The notes under the pieces are model-generated. The model worked only from the letters and a program-made list of their open reading frames with translations. It did not search any database and was not told where the DNA came from. This document shows, one piece after another, positions 33,788 to 43,082 of a DNA stretch of 64,000 bases; the first letter of the stretch is position 1; each line of letters starts with the position of its first letter. The position numbers and the translations under genes are program-made. The stretch comes from Opitutia bacterium (GTDB taxonomy: Bacteria > Verrucomicrobiota > Verrucomicrobiae > Opitutales > Opitutaceae), in contig CANEVO010000006.1 in the NCBI GenBank assembly GCA_947442255.1, forward strand, positions 23,949-87,948, read 5' to 3'.

Positions 33788-35890
33788 TCAATATTCGAAC
33801 GAAAGCCGCACGCCGACGCGCCGCGGGGCGCCCGGGCTGCCGGCGAAGATCTCGGGATTGATGAACTGCCAGTATTTTTCGTCGGCCAGGTTCTGCGCGT
33901 AGAGCGTGGCCGACCAGTGGGCGCGGCGATAGCGCAGTTGGGCGTGGACGAGGCCATACGAGGGCTGCGCGACCGCGGCCGTGTTGCGCTCGTCGAACGA
34001 CGAGCGCCCGACCGCCGCGTAGCTGGCGTTGGCCGCGAAGCCGCCGCCCAAATCGACCGTGACACCCGTGCGCAGCGTGGAGCGCGGGATGAAGGGCACG
34101 CTCTTGCCGCTAACATCGGTGCCGGTCGCGTCGCGGTGCTCGGCAAACGTGGCGTCGGTGTAGCCGGCCTGGAAGTCCCACCAGAGTCGTTCGACGGGGT
34201 TCCACATGAACTTGGCCTCGACCCCGCGCGAGGTGACCTGGCGGGCGTTGACGACCACGAAGTCCGTCGAGCCCGGCACGGTGCGCTCGAACTGGTAGCC
34301 GTCGACGGCCGTCCAAAACGCGAGCAGGCTGCCGCCGAACCGGCCCCGCGGCGGGCCGAACGTAAGGCCGGCCTCGCTGGCCCACTGCCCCTCGCGCCCG
34401 AAGCGCGACAGCGCGGGATTGGCGGTGAACGCGCTGTAGCCGCCCGGCCGGTGCGCGAGCGACGTCTGCACGAGCAGCCGGAGCGACGGCGACACCGCCT
34501 GCACGATCGCGCCGGTGGCCGAAAGGTGGGCGCGGCCCTGCGAGTCGCGGAGGCGCGGCTCCGGCGGCACGGGGAAGCCGAAGTTGTTCGAACTCGACTT
34601 CGTGCGATCGATGTCGGACTTCGCCTCCTCGGCGCGGACGCCGAACTTCAGCGTGGTCCCGGCCGTTAGCGGGTGATCGACGTTGCCGTAGGCGGCGAGA
34701 CTCGTCTGGCCGATGGCCGAGACCGTGCGCTCGGTCTGCATGAAGCCCGGCGGCACAAACGCGCTCGGCGGCACGATGAACGTCCGCACCGCGTCGCTGT
34801 CGGTGTTCGCCGCCATGAAGAACAGGCCGGCGCGCCACTGGGCCTTGTTCGCCGCGGGGGTGGACTCGAAGCGGACTTCCTGGGTCCACATTTCCTCACC
34901 CTGCACCACCCGCGAGGTTCCGCCCGGATACGGATTCAAATCGAGATCGGTCGACGCGGGATCGAGATGCCAGTCTTGCCGCGAGGTCGTGGCGATCACG
35001 GTACCGCCGTCGACCTTGAGCCGGGCCTGCAACGAATACTGCGTGCGGTCGATCTTCGTCTCGCCGTTGAGATCGGAAGCCACCGTGAAGGGATTGGCGC
35101 TCGCGAGGGAGCTGAGGCGCGGGGCGCCGTCGGCGACTTTCTCGACGAGCACGCCGAAGCGCAGCGCGAGCCGGTCGGTCGCCTTCACGTGGAGCGCCCC
35201 GCGGCCCACGAACGCGTGGCGATCATCGGCGGAGCGTTTCAAAAACGTGTTCTCGATGTAGCCGTCGCGCGCAGTGGAGCCGAGGCTCAGGCTGTAGCCG
35301 CCACCGCCGCCGAGCGGGCCGTCGAACGCCGCCTGCACGCCGACCGCGTTGAAGGAGCCGTAGTCAACCTGGACTTTCCCCCGGTGCTTCGCGCCGGGGG
35401 CGCGCGTCTTGATGTCGATCACCCCGCCGGGGGCGTTGCGGCCGTAGTCGGTGCCCTGCGGCCCGGCACGCACGACGAGGCTTTCGATGTTGAGCAACGC
35501 GCTGGGATACGACGAGACCGAGCCGCCCGGCACATCGTCGACGTAAAGCGCGACCGACGGTGCGCTGAAGAAAATGGAGTTGGCGAGCCCGCGCAACGAG
35601 AGCACGTCGCCGAAGCCATGGGAGTCGCTGTTACTCGAGTAGAGGTTCGGCGCAATGCCGGACACGTCCTGCAACTGGATGACGCCGTGCTCGTCGAGCA
35701 GGTGCTGGTTGAGCGCGGAGGCGGAATTGCCGAGCCGGAGGGCGTCGACGCCAAACTCGGCCTGGACGTTGAACGGCGACATCGTGGTGACGTTCGGCGC
35801 GGCGGCGCCCGAGCGACCCTCGAGGCACCCGATCGCGCCGATGGTGCTCACGGCAAGGCGAAGATTGCGGAGGAACAGGGGGGATGGCAT
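33788..35890 (-). CDS. TonB-dependent receptor
   Basis: 700 residues from ATG 35890 with a signal peptide (MPSPLFLRNLRLAVSTIGAI). The mature start has TTMSPFNVQAE, a TonB-box-like LSPF-V motif seen in this phylum. The plug domain follows (LQDVSGIAPNL, DVLSLRGLANSIFF, VALYVDDVPGG, ESLVVRAGPQGTDYGRNAPGGVIDIKT region), then the beta-barrel, ending with an aromatic residue (LSFEY) as needed for outer-membrane insertion. The plug resembles receptors for iron chelates, vitamin or aromatic compounds. It lies 64 bp before the propeller-lectin gene, codirectional with the operon, and may import or export-couple its substrate. Confidence 0.92.
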   Translation of the reverse strand: MPSPLFLRNLRLAVSTIGAIGCLEGRSGAAAPNVTTMSPFNVQAEFGVDALRLGNSASALNQHLLDEHGVIQLQDVSGIAPNLYSSNSDSHGFGDVLSLRGLANSIFFSAPSVALYVDDVPGGSVSSYPSALLNIESLVVRAGPQGTDYGRNAPGGVIDIKTRAPGAKHRGKVQVDYGSFNAVGVQAAFDGPLGGGGGYSLSLGSTARDGYIENTFLKRSADDRHAFVGRGALHVKATDRLALRFGVLVEKVADGAPRLSSLASANPFTVASDLNGETKIDRTQYSLQARLKVDGGTVIATTSRQDWHLDPASTDLDLNPYPGGTSRVVQGEEMWTQEVRFESTPAANKAQWRAGLFFMAANTDSDAVRTFIVPPSAFVPPGFMQTERTVSAIGQTSLAAYGNVDHPLTAGTTLKFGVRAEEAKSDIDRTKSSSNNFGFPVPPEPRLRDSQGRAHLSATGAIVQAVSPSLRLLVQTSLAHRPGGYSAFTANPALSRFGREGQWASEAGLTFGPPRGRFGGSLLAFWTAVDGYQFERTVPGSTDFVVVNARQVTSRGVEAKFMWNPVERLWWDFQAGYTDATFAEHRDATGTDVSGKSVPFIPRSTLRTGVTVDLGGGFAANASYAAVGRSSFDERNTAAVAQPSYGLVHAQLRYRRAHWSATLYAQNLADEKYWQFINPEIFAGSPGAPRRVGVRLSFEY

Positions 35891-35978
35891 CAATGGAAAG
35901 GCGATGCAATCAGGGAAAATGGTGCGGTCGGCGGGGGCGGAAGCAAGCGATCCGCCTACCCGAAGGTTTATTTCTGAT

Positions 35979-37337
35979 CTATGGTGCACTCAAGCGAGCA
36001 TTTTCTTGCCTCCAACCACGTCCTAAGACCGGCTCGAACGCGTTTGGGCGGGCGGTGGATCGATCGGCGGAGCCCGACGACGGGGCCGGCGCGGGGCTGG
36101 CGATGCGGTAAAGGTTTTTTTCGGTGCGGACAAACAGGCTGCCGTCCGCCGCGGCGGCGGCGGCGATGGTGCGCTCGCCCAGATCGTTGACCGCGAGCTT
36201 CGCAAACACCGGCTTCGCCTCCACCACCGTGCCAAGGCCGGTCTCGTTCTGAAAATAGATCCGACCGCCCGCGACCAGCGGCGCGGCGGAATAGTTGCCG
36301 TCGAGCCGTTCCTGCCAGTGCACCCGGCCAGTCTTCGCCTCCCAACATGTCGCCACGCCCGCGTCATTGACGCCGTAAAGTTCGTCGCCGACCGCCAGCA
36401 GCGCCGGCACGATCGGCGCGCCCTTGGTCAGGCGCCAGGCGACGTGCGTGTCGGTCACGTCGCCCGCGCCGTCGGGCCGGATCGCCAGCAGCTCCGCCCG
36501 CAGATAACCGGCCGCGACAAACACCAGCCCGTGCGCGAACACCGGCCGGGGCGCCGCCGCATTTTCACGGCTGTAGCGCACGCGCCAGAGCTCGCGCCCG
36601 TCGCGCGGGTCCAGCGCCGTGACCGCCCCAGCGCCCGGGACCACGATTTGCAGCTGGCCACCGACCTCGATCGGCAGCGGCGAACCGAAGGAAAATTTCA
36701 TCTTGGGCGGCAGCGTGCGTGGCACGCGCCACCGGATCTTCCCCGTGCCCTGGTCGAGGGCCACGACAAAGGCCGCGGTCGCGCAATCGGCGACGTAGAT
36801 CAACCGGTCGCCCGCGAGGATCGCCGAACCACCGCCGACTGGCACGGGATCGAAACGCAGCGGAGGATTCCGCCAGACCGGCCGGCCCGAGCGGTCGAAA
36901 CACGCCGCGCCGTGATGGCCGAAATACACATAGATGCGATCGCCGGCGACCATCGGCGTCGGGCTGGCCGGCGAACCCGGATCGTGGGCCGGGCGCAGCG
37001 GAAACTCGCCGGCGCCGAACACTTCCGCCCGCCACTCCAGCCGCCCGGTCGCGCTCGCAAAGCAAAAAAGCGCCAGCGCCGGCCGGCCTCCGTCATCGAC
37101 CACCGCCGCCGTGAGAAACAGTTGTCCGCCGGAGATCGCGGGCGAGGACCAGCCGGCGCCAGGCAGCGCCTGTTTCCACGCCACGTTCTTCGTCGGCGAC
37201 CATTCGACGGGCAGAGCGACCGTCACCGCGTGTCCCTGCCCACCCGGCCCGCGAAACTGCGGCCACTCGTCGCCGGGCGCCGCCACGGCACGGAACGCAA
37301 CGCAACCGACGAGGGCGAGAACGAGGGCTTTTGGCAT
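35979..37337 (-). CDS. Secreted PQQ-like propeller protein, RGP subtype
   Basis: 452 residues from ATG 37337 (ATG 37358 would add seven residues before the same signal peptide). Signal MPKALVLALVGCVAFRAVAA, mature start PGDEWPQFRGPGGQG. Several blades can be read: FCFASATGRLEWRAEV, AFVVALDQGTGKIRWRV, TALDPRDGRELWRVRY and TCWEAKTGRVHWQERL. The C-terminal 40 residues are low-complexity Ala/Pro/Ser (RIASPAPAPSSGSAD). No heme motif or dehydrogenase active site. It is between the TonB receptor and a decayed propeller fragment, in the same orientation. Confidence 0.85.
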   Translation of the reverse strand: MPKALVLALVGCVAFRAVAAPGDEWPQFRGPGGQGHAVTVALPVEWSPTKNVAWKQALPGAGWSSPAISGGQLFLTAAVVDDGGRPALALFCFASATGRLEWRAEVFGAGEFPLRPAHDPGSPASPTPMVAGDRIYVYFGHHGAACFDRSGRPVWRNPPLRFDPVPVGGGSAILAGDRLIYVADCATAAFVVALDQGTGKIRWRVPRTLPPKMKFSFGSPLPIEVGGQLQIVVPGAGAVTALDPRDGRELWRVRYSRENAAAPRPVFAHGLVFVAAGYLRAELLAIRPDGAGDVTDTHVAWRLTKGAPIVPALLAVGDELYGVNDAGVATCWEAKTGRVHWQERLDGNYSAAPLVAGGRIYFQNETGLGTVVEAKPVFAKLAVNDLGERTIAAAAAADGSLFVRTEKNLYRIASPAPAPSSGSADRSTARPNAFEPVLGRGWRQENARLSAP

Positions 37338-37385
37338 GGCGGACTTCGGTGGATGCATCGGTGCGGGGATTCCAAACAGAACCCG

Positions 37386-37560
37386 TCACCCCGGCGCGCG
37401 CAAATCGTAACCCAGCACGCGCCGCGGCCCGCCGTTCACCGCGCCGCGCGAGTTTTGACACACATACAGCAACCCGGGGCGCAAGGCGGGCGGGTTCCAC
37501 GATTCCGTCGCGGCGAACAACGACATGCGCGCCAGCGGGACATGCGGATGGGGGATGCCG
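37386..37560 (-). pseudogene. C-terminal remnant of a propeller gene
   Basis: In the gap between two propeller genes one minus-strand frame, ending at the TGA in 37386-37388, reads PLARMSLFAATESWNPPALR, then PGLLYVCQNSRGAVNGGPRR, then VLGYDLRAPG. This lines up with the C-terminus of the intact propeller at 43083 (LFLAQSTWTLPALHRGLLYV and ICYDFRAGE). There is no start codon or upstream blade: the frame runs into the end of the gene at 37561. It is the 3' stub, about 55 codons, of a paralogue lost by deletion. Confidence 0.8.
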
Positions 37561-39003
37561 TCACTTCGCCAGCGCCACGGCGTAGAGTTTTTTCTGCCCG
37601 GTCAGGTAGAGCACGCCGTTCGCCACGACGGGGGTGCCATGCGCGAAGTCCGGCAGCGGCTCGTTGGTCGCGAGCAGTTGCTTCTCCCGGCTCGCCGCGA
37701 AGATCGCCACCAGGCCCTCGGCGGTCTGCACATGCACCTTGCCGTCGGCAACCAGCGGCGAGCCCCAGATGTTCGCCTTCAGATCGTGCGCCCAAAGGCG
37801 CTTTCCCGTCGCCGCCTCGATGGCGTAAACGAAGCCGGGCGCATCGACGGCAAACACGATTTCGTCATGGACCGCGGGCATCGCGATGCTGTCGTTGAAG
37901 TCGGCGCCGCCGAGGCGCCAGATTTCGGCGGTCGCGGTGACATCGCCGCGCCGGCTCGCATCGAGGCACCGCAGCGCCCCCGGCCCTGTGCCCGCCTCGG
38001 GTTCGCCCACGGCGATGAACACGCGGTCGCCGACGAAGACCGGCGCCGCCACGAGATTGAACATCGTCGCCGGCTCGCCGTCCGCGGCGCGCGGCTCGTG
38101 CGCCTTGGCGTCGAATTTCCACAGCAGCCTGCCCGTCGCCGGCTCGAAACTGTAGAGCCAGCCGTCGCCTCCGGGAAACGCCACCTGCGGCACGCCGCCC
38201 GCGACGCCGTAGCCGGGCGAGCCCCACTGGCCGGTGAGAATGCGCGCGCCGGGCGACGCGTCCTGCCAGAGTATCTTTCCCGTCTTCGCGTCGACCGCGA
38301 GAAAGCTCGGTGCGCCCGGCTGCTTCACCTTCCCGGTCTTGGCCTCGGCGCCGTTGCCGGTGACGACAAAAACGCGTCCGTCGACCACCAGCGGCGACGA
38401 GGCCGACGCCTGGTTCGGGGTCACCCCGAGGGTGGCACGCATGTCGAGCAGCCACACTTCGCGCCCGTCCTGCACGTCGCGGCAAACGAGTTCCGCGCGG
38501 TTGCTCACGTAGTAAACGCGATCGCCGTCGACGCACGGGGTGGAGCAGACGCCGAGCGTACCATCGTCCTCGCCGGAATTCTTCAGTTTCTCGTGGGTCG
38601 CCGACCAGAGGAGCCGGCCGTCCTTTTCCGCGAAACATTTCAACACCCCGCGCTGCCCGGAGCTCCCGGCCGGATCGTTGTCGGTGCCGATGAACACGCG
38701 GCCGCCGCCGATCGCCGGCGAGCCAAACGTCGTCTTCCCGAGCGGCGCGGTCCACTTGATGTTTTTGGCGGGGCCTTTTTCGCCCGCGACCCACACCATG
38801 GGTACGCCGGTTTCGCGCGAGACCATGTTGCGATCGGGCCGGCCGCCGAGCATGGGCCAGTCGTCGGCGCGGAGCGCCGGGGAACCGAGCATGAGGAGAC
38901 CGGCCAGCAGCCCGCCCCGGGAGCGGCGGAAAACCCCGGCGCGCCGCGTCGCAATCCTCCCTGCGCTCGCGAGCCGGGCGACCCCGCGGTGCGGACTTTT
39001 CAT
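37561..39003 (-). CDS. Secreted PQQ-like propeller protein, GG-x5-RNMVS subtype
   Basis: 480 residues from ATG 39003, whose ATGA overlaps the TGA of the gene upstream. The N-terminus is long and Arg-rich before a hydrophobic stretch (GGLLAGLLMLGSPALRA). The mature start DDWPMLGGRPDRNMVSRETG places it in the same subtype as the gene at 29904. Blades include FIGTDNDPAGSSGQRGVLKC, CRDVQDGREVWLLDMR, LAVDAKTGKILWQDA and YAIEAATGKRLWAHDL. As at 29904/31429, the RNMVS-type gene directly follows and is coupled to an RGP-type gene. Function unproven; periplasmic. Confidence 0.85.
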   Translation of the reverse strand: MKSPHRGVARLASAGRIATRRAGVFRRSRGGLLAGLLMLGSPALRADDWPMLGGRPDRNMVSRETGVPMVWVAGEKGPAKNIKWTAPLGKTTFGSPAIGGGRVFIGTDNDPAGSSGQRGVLKCFAEKDGRLLWSATHEKLKNSGEDDGTLGVCSTPCVDGDRVYYVSNRAELVCRDVQDGREVWLLDMRATLGVTPNQASASSPLVVDGRVFVVTGNGAEAKTGKVKQPGAPSFLAVDAKTGKILWQDASPGARILTGQWGSPGYGVAGGVPQVAFPGGDGWLYSFEPATGRLLWKFDAKAHEPRAADGEPATMFNLVAAPVFVGDRVFIAVGEPEAGTGPGALRCLDASRRGDVTATAEIWRLGGADFNDSIAMPAVHDEIVFAVDAPGFVYAIEAATGKRLWAHDLKANIWGSPLVADGKVHVQTAEGLVAIFAASREKQLLATNEPLPDFAHGTPVVANGVLYLTGQKKLYAVALAK

Positions 39004-40244
39004 TTTCCTCCCACGCACACGAGATGCGTGAACGTCTTCACGTAGATCCGCCCGCCGTCGACGCATGGCGTGCTATGCGTGCCCTCGCCGATCGGATTGC
39101 GCGCGAGCCGTTCGTAGGTGTCGCCCGTCGCGAGCACGATCATCTCGCCCTTTGTCGTGGGGCAATAAATCCGCCCCCCGATCAGCACCGGCGAGCCGAA
39201 AAACTCGGCGCCCAGCCGCTCCGACCAGATCTCGCGCCCCGTCGCCGCCTCGATCGCGCTCGCGATGCCGGCGTCGCTGACCAGGTAAAGCCGGCCGTCG
39301 AGATAAAGCGGCGTCGGCACGTAGGGCGTCGCCCGGCGGAGCGTGTAGGCAACGTGGGTGCGGCTCACGTTGCCCTTCCCGCCGAGCTTGATGGCCGACA
39401 GATAATTCCCCGCGCCCCCGCCCTGCCCGCAACTGCCGATCACCAGGTCGCCGGCCACCACCGCCGTGACGATCACGCGTTTGTCGAAAACCGGCGCCTC
39501 CCAATTCATCCCGCCCGTCTTCGGATCGAGACTCGAGATGCCGTGCGACTGGCTGGTGAGCAGCAACTCCGGCGAACCGTCCGCCCGCACATGCACGATC
39601 GGGGTGGCGTAGGCGGTGAAGGTCGGCGCCGGCCGGCGCGGCGTTTTCCAAACCGGCGCGCCCGTTTTCAAGTCCAGCGCGACGACGAAGCTCTCCCCAT
39701 CCTGATCGTTGGTCACGACGACGGTGTTCTCGTGGATCATCGGCGAGGCGCCGTGGCCGTGCTGGGATTCGAAGGGCCCGAGATCGCGGCTCCAGAGTTC
39801 CCTGCCCGCATGGTCGAACGCGCGCACCCAGAAATTGTCCGCCGACACGAAGCACGCGATCACGCGGTCGGCGTCGACGACGGCCGAGCCGTTCGCAAAA
39901 CTCGCGTTGCGGTTCACCGGCCGGTGCGTGGGGAGCGTGTAGGATTTCGCCCACAACTCCACGCCGTCGCTCTTGCGCAAGCAGAGCAGCGTGCGCTCGC
40001 GGCTCTCGGTGGTCGCCGTCAGCAGAAAAAGCCGGTCGCCCCAGATGACCGGTTGCGCGTGGCTCGCGCCGCGGATCGGCACGCGCCAGCGAAAATCCCG
40101 CTCGCTCCACTGCACCGGCACGCCCGTCGCGTGGCTGATGCCGGTGCCGTTGGGGCCGCGGAACCGCGTCCATTCCTGCGCCTGGGCGCCGGCGGCCAGG
40201 GCGAGCGCGCCCGCCAGCCACCGTCCGCGTGCGATTCGTTTCAT
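39000..40244 (-). CDS. Secreted PQQ-like propeller protein, RGP subtype
   Basis: 414 residues. Signal peptide MKRIARGRWLAGALALAAGA, cleavage AQA/QEW, mature start EWTRFRGPNGTGISHATGVP. Propeller blades include LLCLRKSDGVELWAKSY, VALDLKTGAPVWKTPRR, SLDPKTGGMNWEAPVF and AIEAATGREIWSERL, with a final blade IYVKTFTHLVCVGGK. First gene of a coupled pair with the RNMVS-type gene at 37561. It is divergent from the propeller gene at 40324, the 79 bp between them being the likely promoter region for both. Confidence 0.87.
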   Translation of the reverse strand: MKRIARGRWLAGALALAAGAQAQEWTRFRGPNGTGISHATGVPVQWSERDFRWRVPIRGASHAQPVIWGDRLFLLTATTESRERTLLCLRKSDGVELWAKSYTLPTHRPVNRNASFANGSAVVDADRVIACFVSADNFWVRAFDHAGRELWSRDLGPFESQHGHGASPMIHENTVVVTNDQDGESFVVALDLKTGAPVWKTPRRPAPTFTAYATPIVHVRADGSPELLLTSQSHGISSLDPKTGGMNWEAPVFDKRVIVTAVVAGDLVIGSCGQGGGAGNYLSAIKLGGKGNVSRTHVAYTLRRATPYVPTPLYLDGRLYLVSDAGIASAIEAATGREIWSERLGAEFFGSPVLIGGRIYCPTTKGEMIVLATGDTYERLARNPIGEGTHSTPCVDGGRIYVKTFTHLVCVGGK

Positions 40245-40323
40245 GGGGGAGGAGAAAGCGGGCTGAGCACACGGGGCGCCGGCGCCGCGGTCAAAGCAAT
40301 CCGCTTCATATCCGCTTGCAGCG

Positions 40324-41592
40324 ATGGATCAATGTGCCGGAATCGCCGCACTCCTCATGCGCCTCCCCCACCTGTTTGTCCCCATCGCCCTGCTCACCGG
40401 GTTGTACGCCTCCGCCACCAGCTCCGACTGGCCCGCGTGGCGCGGACCCACGCGCGACGGCCACGCCGCGCCCGGCCAGAACGCGCCCGTCAAATGGAGC
40501 GAAACCGAAAACGTCCTCTGGCGTACGCCCGTCCGCGGCAAGGGCCACGGCTCGCCCACGATCGCCGGCGATCGCATCTACCTCGCCACCGCCGATACCG
40601 CCGCGCAGGAGTTGCTCGTGCTCGCCTTCGATCGCGCGACCGGCCGGGCCGCGTGGTCCACCGTCGTGCATCGCGGCCCGATCGAGTCCGGCAATCACAA
40701 GAACTCCTCCGCCGCATCCGCCTCCGTGGTGAGCGACGGGGAGCGGCTGTACATCAATTTTCTCCACGCCAAGGCGATCTTCACCACCGCGCTCGACCCC
40801 GCCGGCAAGATGCTCTGGCAAACGCGCGTCGCCGACTACCAGGTGCACCAGGGCTTCGGCGCCTCGCCGCTCGTGCACGAGAACGTCGTGATCGTCGCCG
40901 CCGACACGCGCGCCGGCGGCCGCGTCGCCGGTCTCGACCGCCTCACCGGAAAAATCCTCTGGTCGCAGGAGCGCCCGAAAATTCCCAACTACGCCTCGCC
41001 CGCGCTCTTCATCCTCGGCGGCCGCCCGCAGGCCGTGCTCGCCGGCTGCAACCTGGTCACGAGCTTCGATCCGCTCACGGGCCGGAAAATTTGGGAGACC
41101 GCGGGCTCCACCGAGGAAACCGTCGTCACCGCCGCGAGCGACGGGCAGCGCGTGTTCATCAGCGGCGGCTATCCCCGCAACCACATCGCCGCCCTCGCGG
41201 CCGACGGCTCCGGCACCGTCGTCTGGCAGTCGCCCACCCGCCTCTACGTGCCCACGCTGCTCGTGCGCGGCGGCCACCTGTTCGGCGTGCTCGATACCGG
41301 GGTCGCGTTTTGCTGGCGCGCCGACTCTGGCGAGGAAGTATGGCGCGAAAAGGTCGACAAGGACTTCTATGCCTCGCCCATCATGGCCGGCGACCGCATC
41401 TACGCGACGAGCCTGCGCGGCGTGACGTCGGTCTTCGAGGCGACCCCGGGGCATTTCAAGCTCCTCGCGCAAAACCAACTCGGCGACGAAGCGTTCGCCT
41501 CGCCGGCCATCTGCGGCGGTCGCGTTTATCTGCGGCACGCGAGGAAAGGCGAACCGCGACAGGAGTTTCTCTGGTGCATCGGGGAGCCATGA
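40324..41592 (+). CDS. Secreted PQQ-like propeller protein, RGP subtype
   Basis: 422 residues from ATG 40324; ATG 40357 (MRLPHLFVPIALLTGLYA) gives a cleaner signal peptide and may be the real start. Mature start SSDWPAWRGPTRDGHAAPGQ. Blades include LAFDRATGRAAWSTVV, GLDRLTGKILWSQERP, SFDPLTGRKIWETAGS and CWRADSGEEVWREKVD. Its TGA overlaps the ATG of the next gene (ATGATG), so the two propellers are coupled, here an RGP/RGP pair. Confidence 0.87.
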   Translation: MDQCAGIAALLMRLPHLFVPIALLTGLYASATSSDWPAWRGPTRDGHAAPGQNAPVKWSETENVLWRTPVRGKGHGSPTIAGDRIYLATADTAAQELLVLAFDRATGRAAWSTVVHRGPIESGNHKNSSAASASVVSDGERLYINFLHAKAIFTTALDPAGKMLWQTRVADYQVHQGFGASPLVHENVVIVAADTRAGGRVAGLDRLTGKILWSQERPKIPNYASPALFILGGRPQAVLAGCNLVTSFDPLTGRKIWETAGSTEETVVTAASDGQRVFISGGYPRNHIAALAADGSGTVVWQSPTRLYVPTLLVRGGHLFGVLDTGVAFCWRADSGEEVWREKVDKDFYASPIMAGDRIYATSLRGVTSVFEATPGHFKLLAQNQLGDEAFASPAICGGRVYLRHARKGEPRQEFLWCIGEP

Positions 41593-42998
41593 TGACCACC
41601 GGGAATAGATCGTTCGCCCGGCCGATCGCGCTGGCGGGGGGCCGTGCTCCGTCGCCGCCGCGGGACCCGCGCGACGCTGACCGGGCGGCACCCGCCAAGC
41701 GGGGGCGGCAGGCCGCCGTCGCGGTGTTCGTGCTCTTCGTGACGCTCGCCGGCAGTCTGTCCGCCGCCGCCGAACTCATCGCCGCCCCCGAATCCGGCTG
41801 GCCGCAATTCCGCGGACCGCGCCGCGACGGCATTTCCGACGAGCGCGGGCTCCTGCCGACATGGCCCGAGGGTGGGCCAAAGCTCCTCTGGTCCGCCAAG
41901 GGTGCCGGACGTGGTTTCTCCTCCACGATCATTTCCGGCGATCGCCTCTACGTGACGGGAGATTTCGACGAGGAGACGCGCATCCTCGCGTTCGACCTCG
42001 CCGGCAAGCCCCTATGGTCCGTGCGCAACGGCGATGCCTGGCTCAACCAACATCCCGGCGCGCGCGCCTCCGTCACCTTCAGCGCCGGCCGGCTCTATCA
42101 CCTCAACGCCCATGGCCGCCTCGTGTGTCTCGATGCCGCCACCGGACGCGAGCACTGGTCCGCCGAAATCCTCAAGCAGTTCCGGGGCGAGAACATCACG
42201 TGGGGCCTCAGCGAGTGCCTCGTCGTCGACGAGCGCCACGTTTACGCCACCGCGGGCGGACGCGACGCGCTGCTCACGGCCTTCGACAAGCTCACCGGCG
42301 AACTCCGCTGGCGCAGCGCGCCGCTCCCCGCGCTCGGTGGCGCCGCCGGGGCCGTCGACGGACCGAGTTATACCCCCCCAATTCTCGTGGGCTTCGCCGG
42401 CCGGCGGCTGTTCGTCGGCTGCACCACGACGCAGCTCTTCTGCGCCGATCTCGAAACGGGCCGGCTCCAGTGGACCCGCCCCCGGCCCACGAGCTACGGC
42501 GTGCTCGCGATGTCGCCCGCGCTCGTCGGTACCGGCATCTTTCATGCGGCGCCCTACGGCGCACCCGCGGCGCTGCACCGGTTGGTCACTCCCGCGCAAC
42601 CCGGCGCATCCGTTGGCGTCGCCGATGCGTGGACCGCGCCGGCCGACACCCTGCAGGGCAGTGTGGTCGCGGCCGACGGCCGGATCTATGGCAGCTATTA
42701 TACGCGCCGCGCCGGCTGGTTCGCGCTCGACGCGGCCACCGGCGCCGAGCTTTACAAGCTCGAGGGCCACGCCAAGGGCGCCCCGCTCCACGCCGACGGC
42801 CGGCTCTATGCGTCCTGCGAGGATGGGTGGATGCTCCTGCTGCGCCCGACGGAAAAGGAGTTCGAGGTGCGCGGCCGGTTCCGCCACGCCGCCGCCCGCG
42901 ACCACGACGCCTGGGCCCACCCGGTCATCCACCAGGGCCGGCTCTACCTGCGGTATCACGACACGGTTTCCTGCTACGACATCCGTGGCGCGCGGTAA
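41589..42998 (+). CDS. Secreted PQQ-like propeller protein, RGP subtype
   Basis: 469 residues from ATG 41589 (or 41592). The same frame is open for a further 2.5 kb upstream, but that is antisense to other propellers and not coding. After an Arg/Pro-rich n-region, the hydrophobic segment AVAVFVLFVTLAGSLSAAA leads to the mature start SGWPQFRGPRRDGISDERG. Blades: LAFDLAGKPLWSVRNG, CLDAATGREHWSAEIL, ALDAATGAELYKLEGH. The last strand LYLRYHDTVSCYDIRG is typical of the family. Its n-region of about 40 residues is unusually long and could be an artefact of a wrong start. Confidence 0.83.
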   Translation: MMTTGNRSFARPIALAGGRAPSPPRDPRDADRAAPAKRGRQAAVAVFVLFVTLAGSLSAAAELIAAPESGWPQFRGPRRDGISDERGLLPTWPEGGPKLLWSAKGAGRGFSSTIISGDRLYVTGDFDEETRILAFDLAGKPLWSVRNGDAWLNQHPGARASVTFSAGRLYHLNAHGRLVCLDAATGREHWSAEILKQFRGENITWGLSECLVVDERHVYATAGGRDALLTAFDKLTGELRWRSAPLPALGGAAGAVDGPSYTPPILVGFAGRRLFVGCTTTQLFCADLETGRLQWTRPRPTSYGVLAMSPALVGTGIFHAAPYGAPAALHRLVTPAQPGASVGVADAWTAPADTLQGSVVAADGRIYGSYYTRRAGWFALDAATGAELYKLEGHAKGAPLHADGRLYASCEDGWMLLLRPTEKEFEVRGRFRHAAARDHDAWAHPVIHQGRLYLRYHDTVSCYDIRGAR

Positions 42999-43082
42999 AC
43001 TTGCCCGGCGCGGGTCGGAACCCCGGCGGGGCTAATTTTAACGGCCACGGCAGGAGTTTCTCGGGCGCGGCGCGGCGCCGTC

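Noticed and set aside
39024..41588. Very long plus-strand open frame leading into the propeller gene at 41589
   Set aside because: It is antisense to the propeller at 39000 and out of frame with that at 40324; its translation is Arg/Pro/Ala-rich without domains. Only the part from 41589 is a gene.
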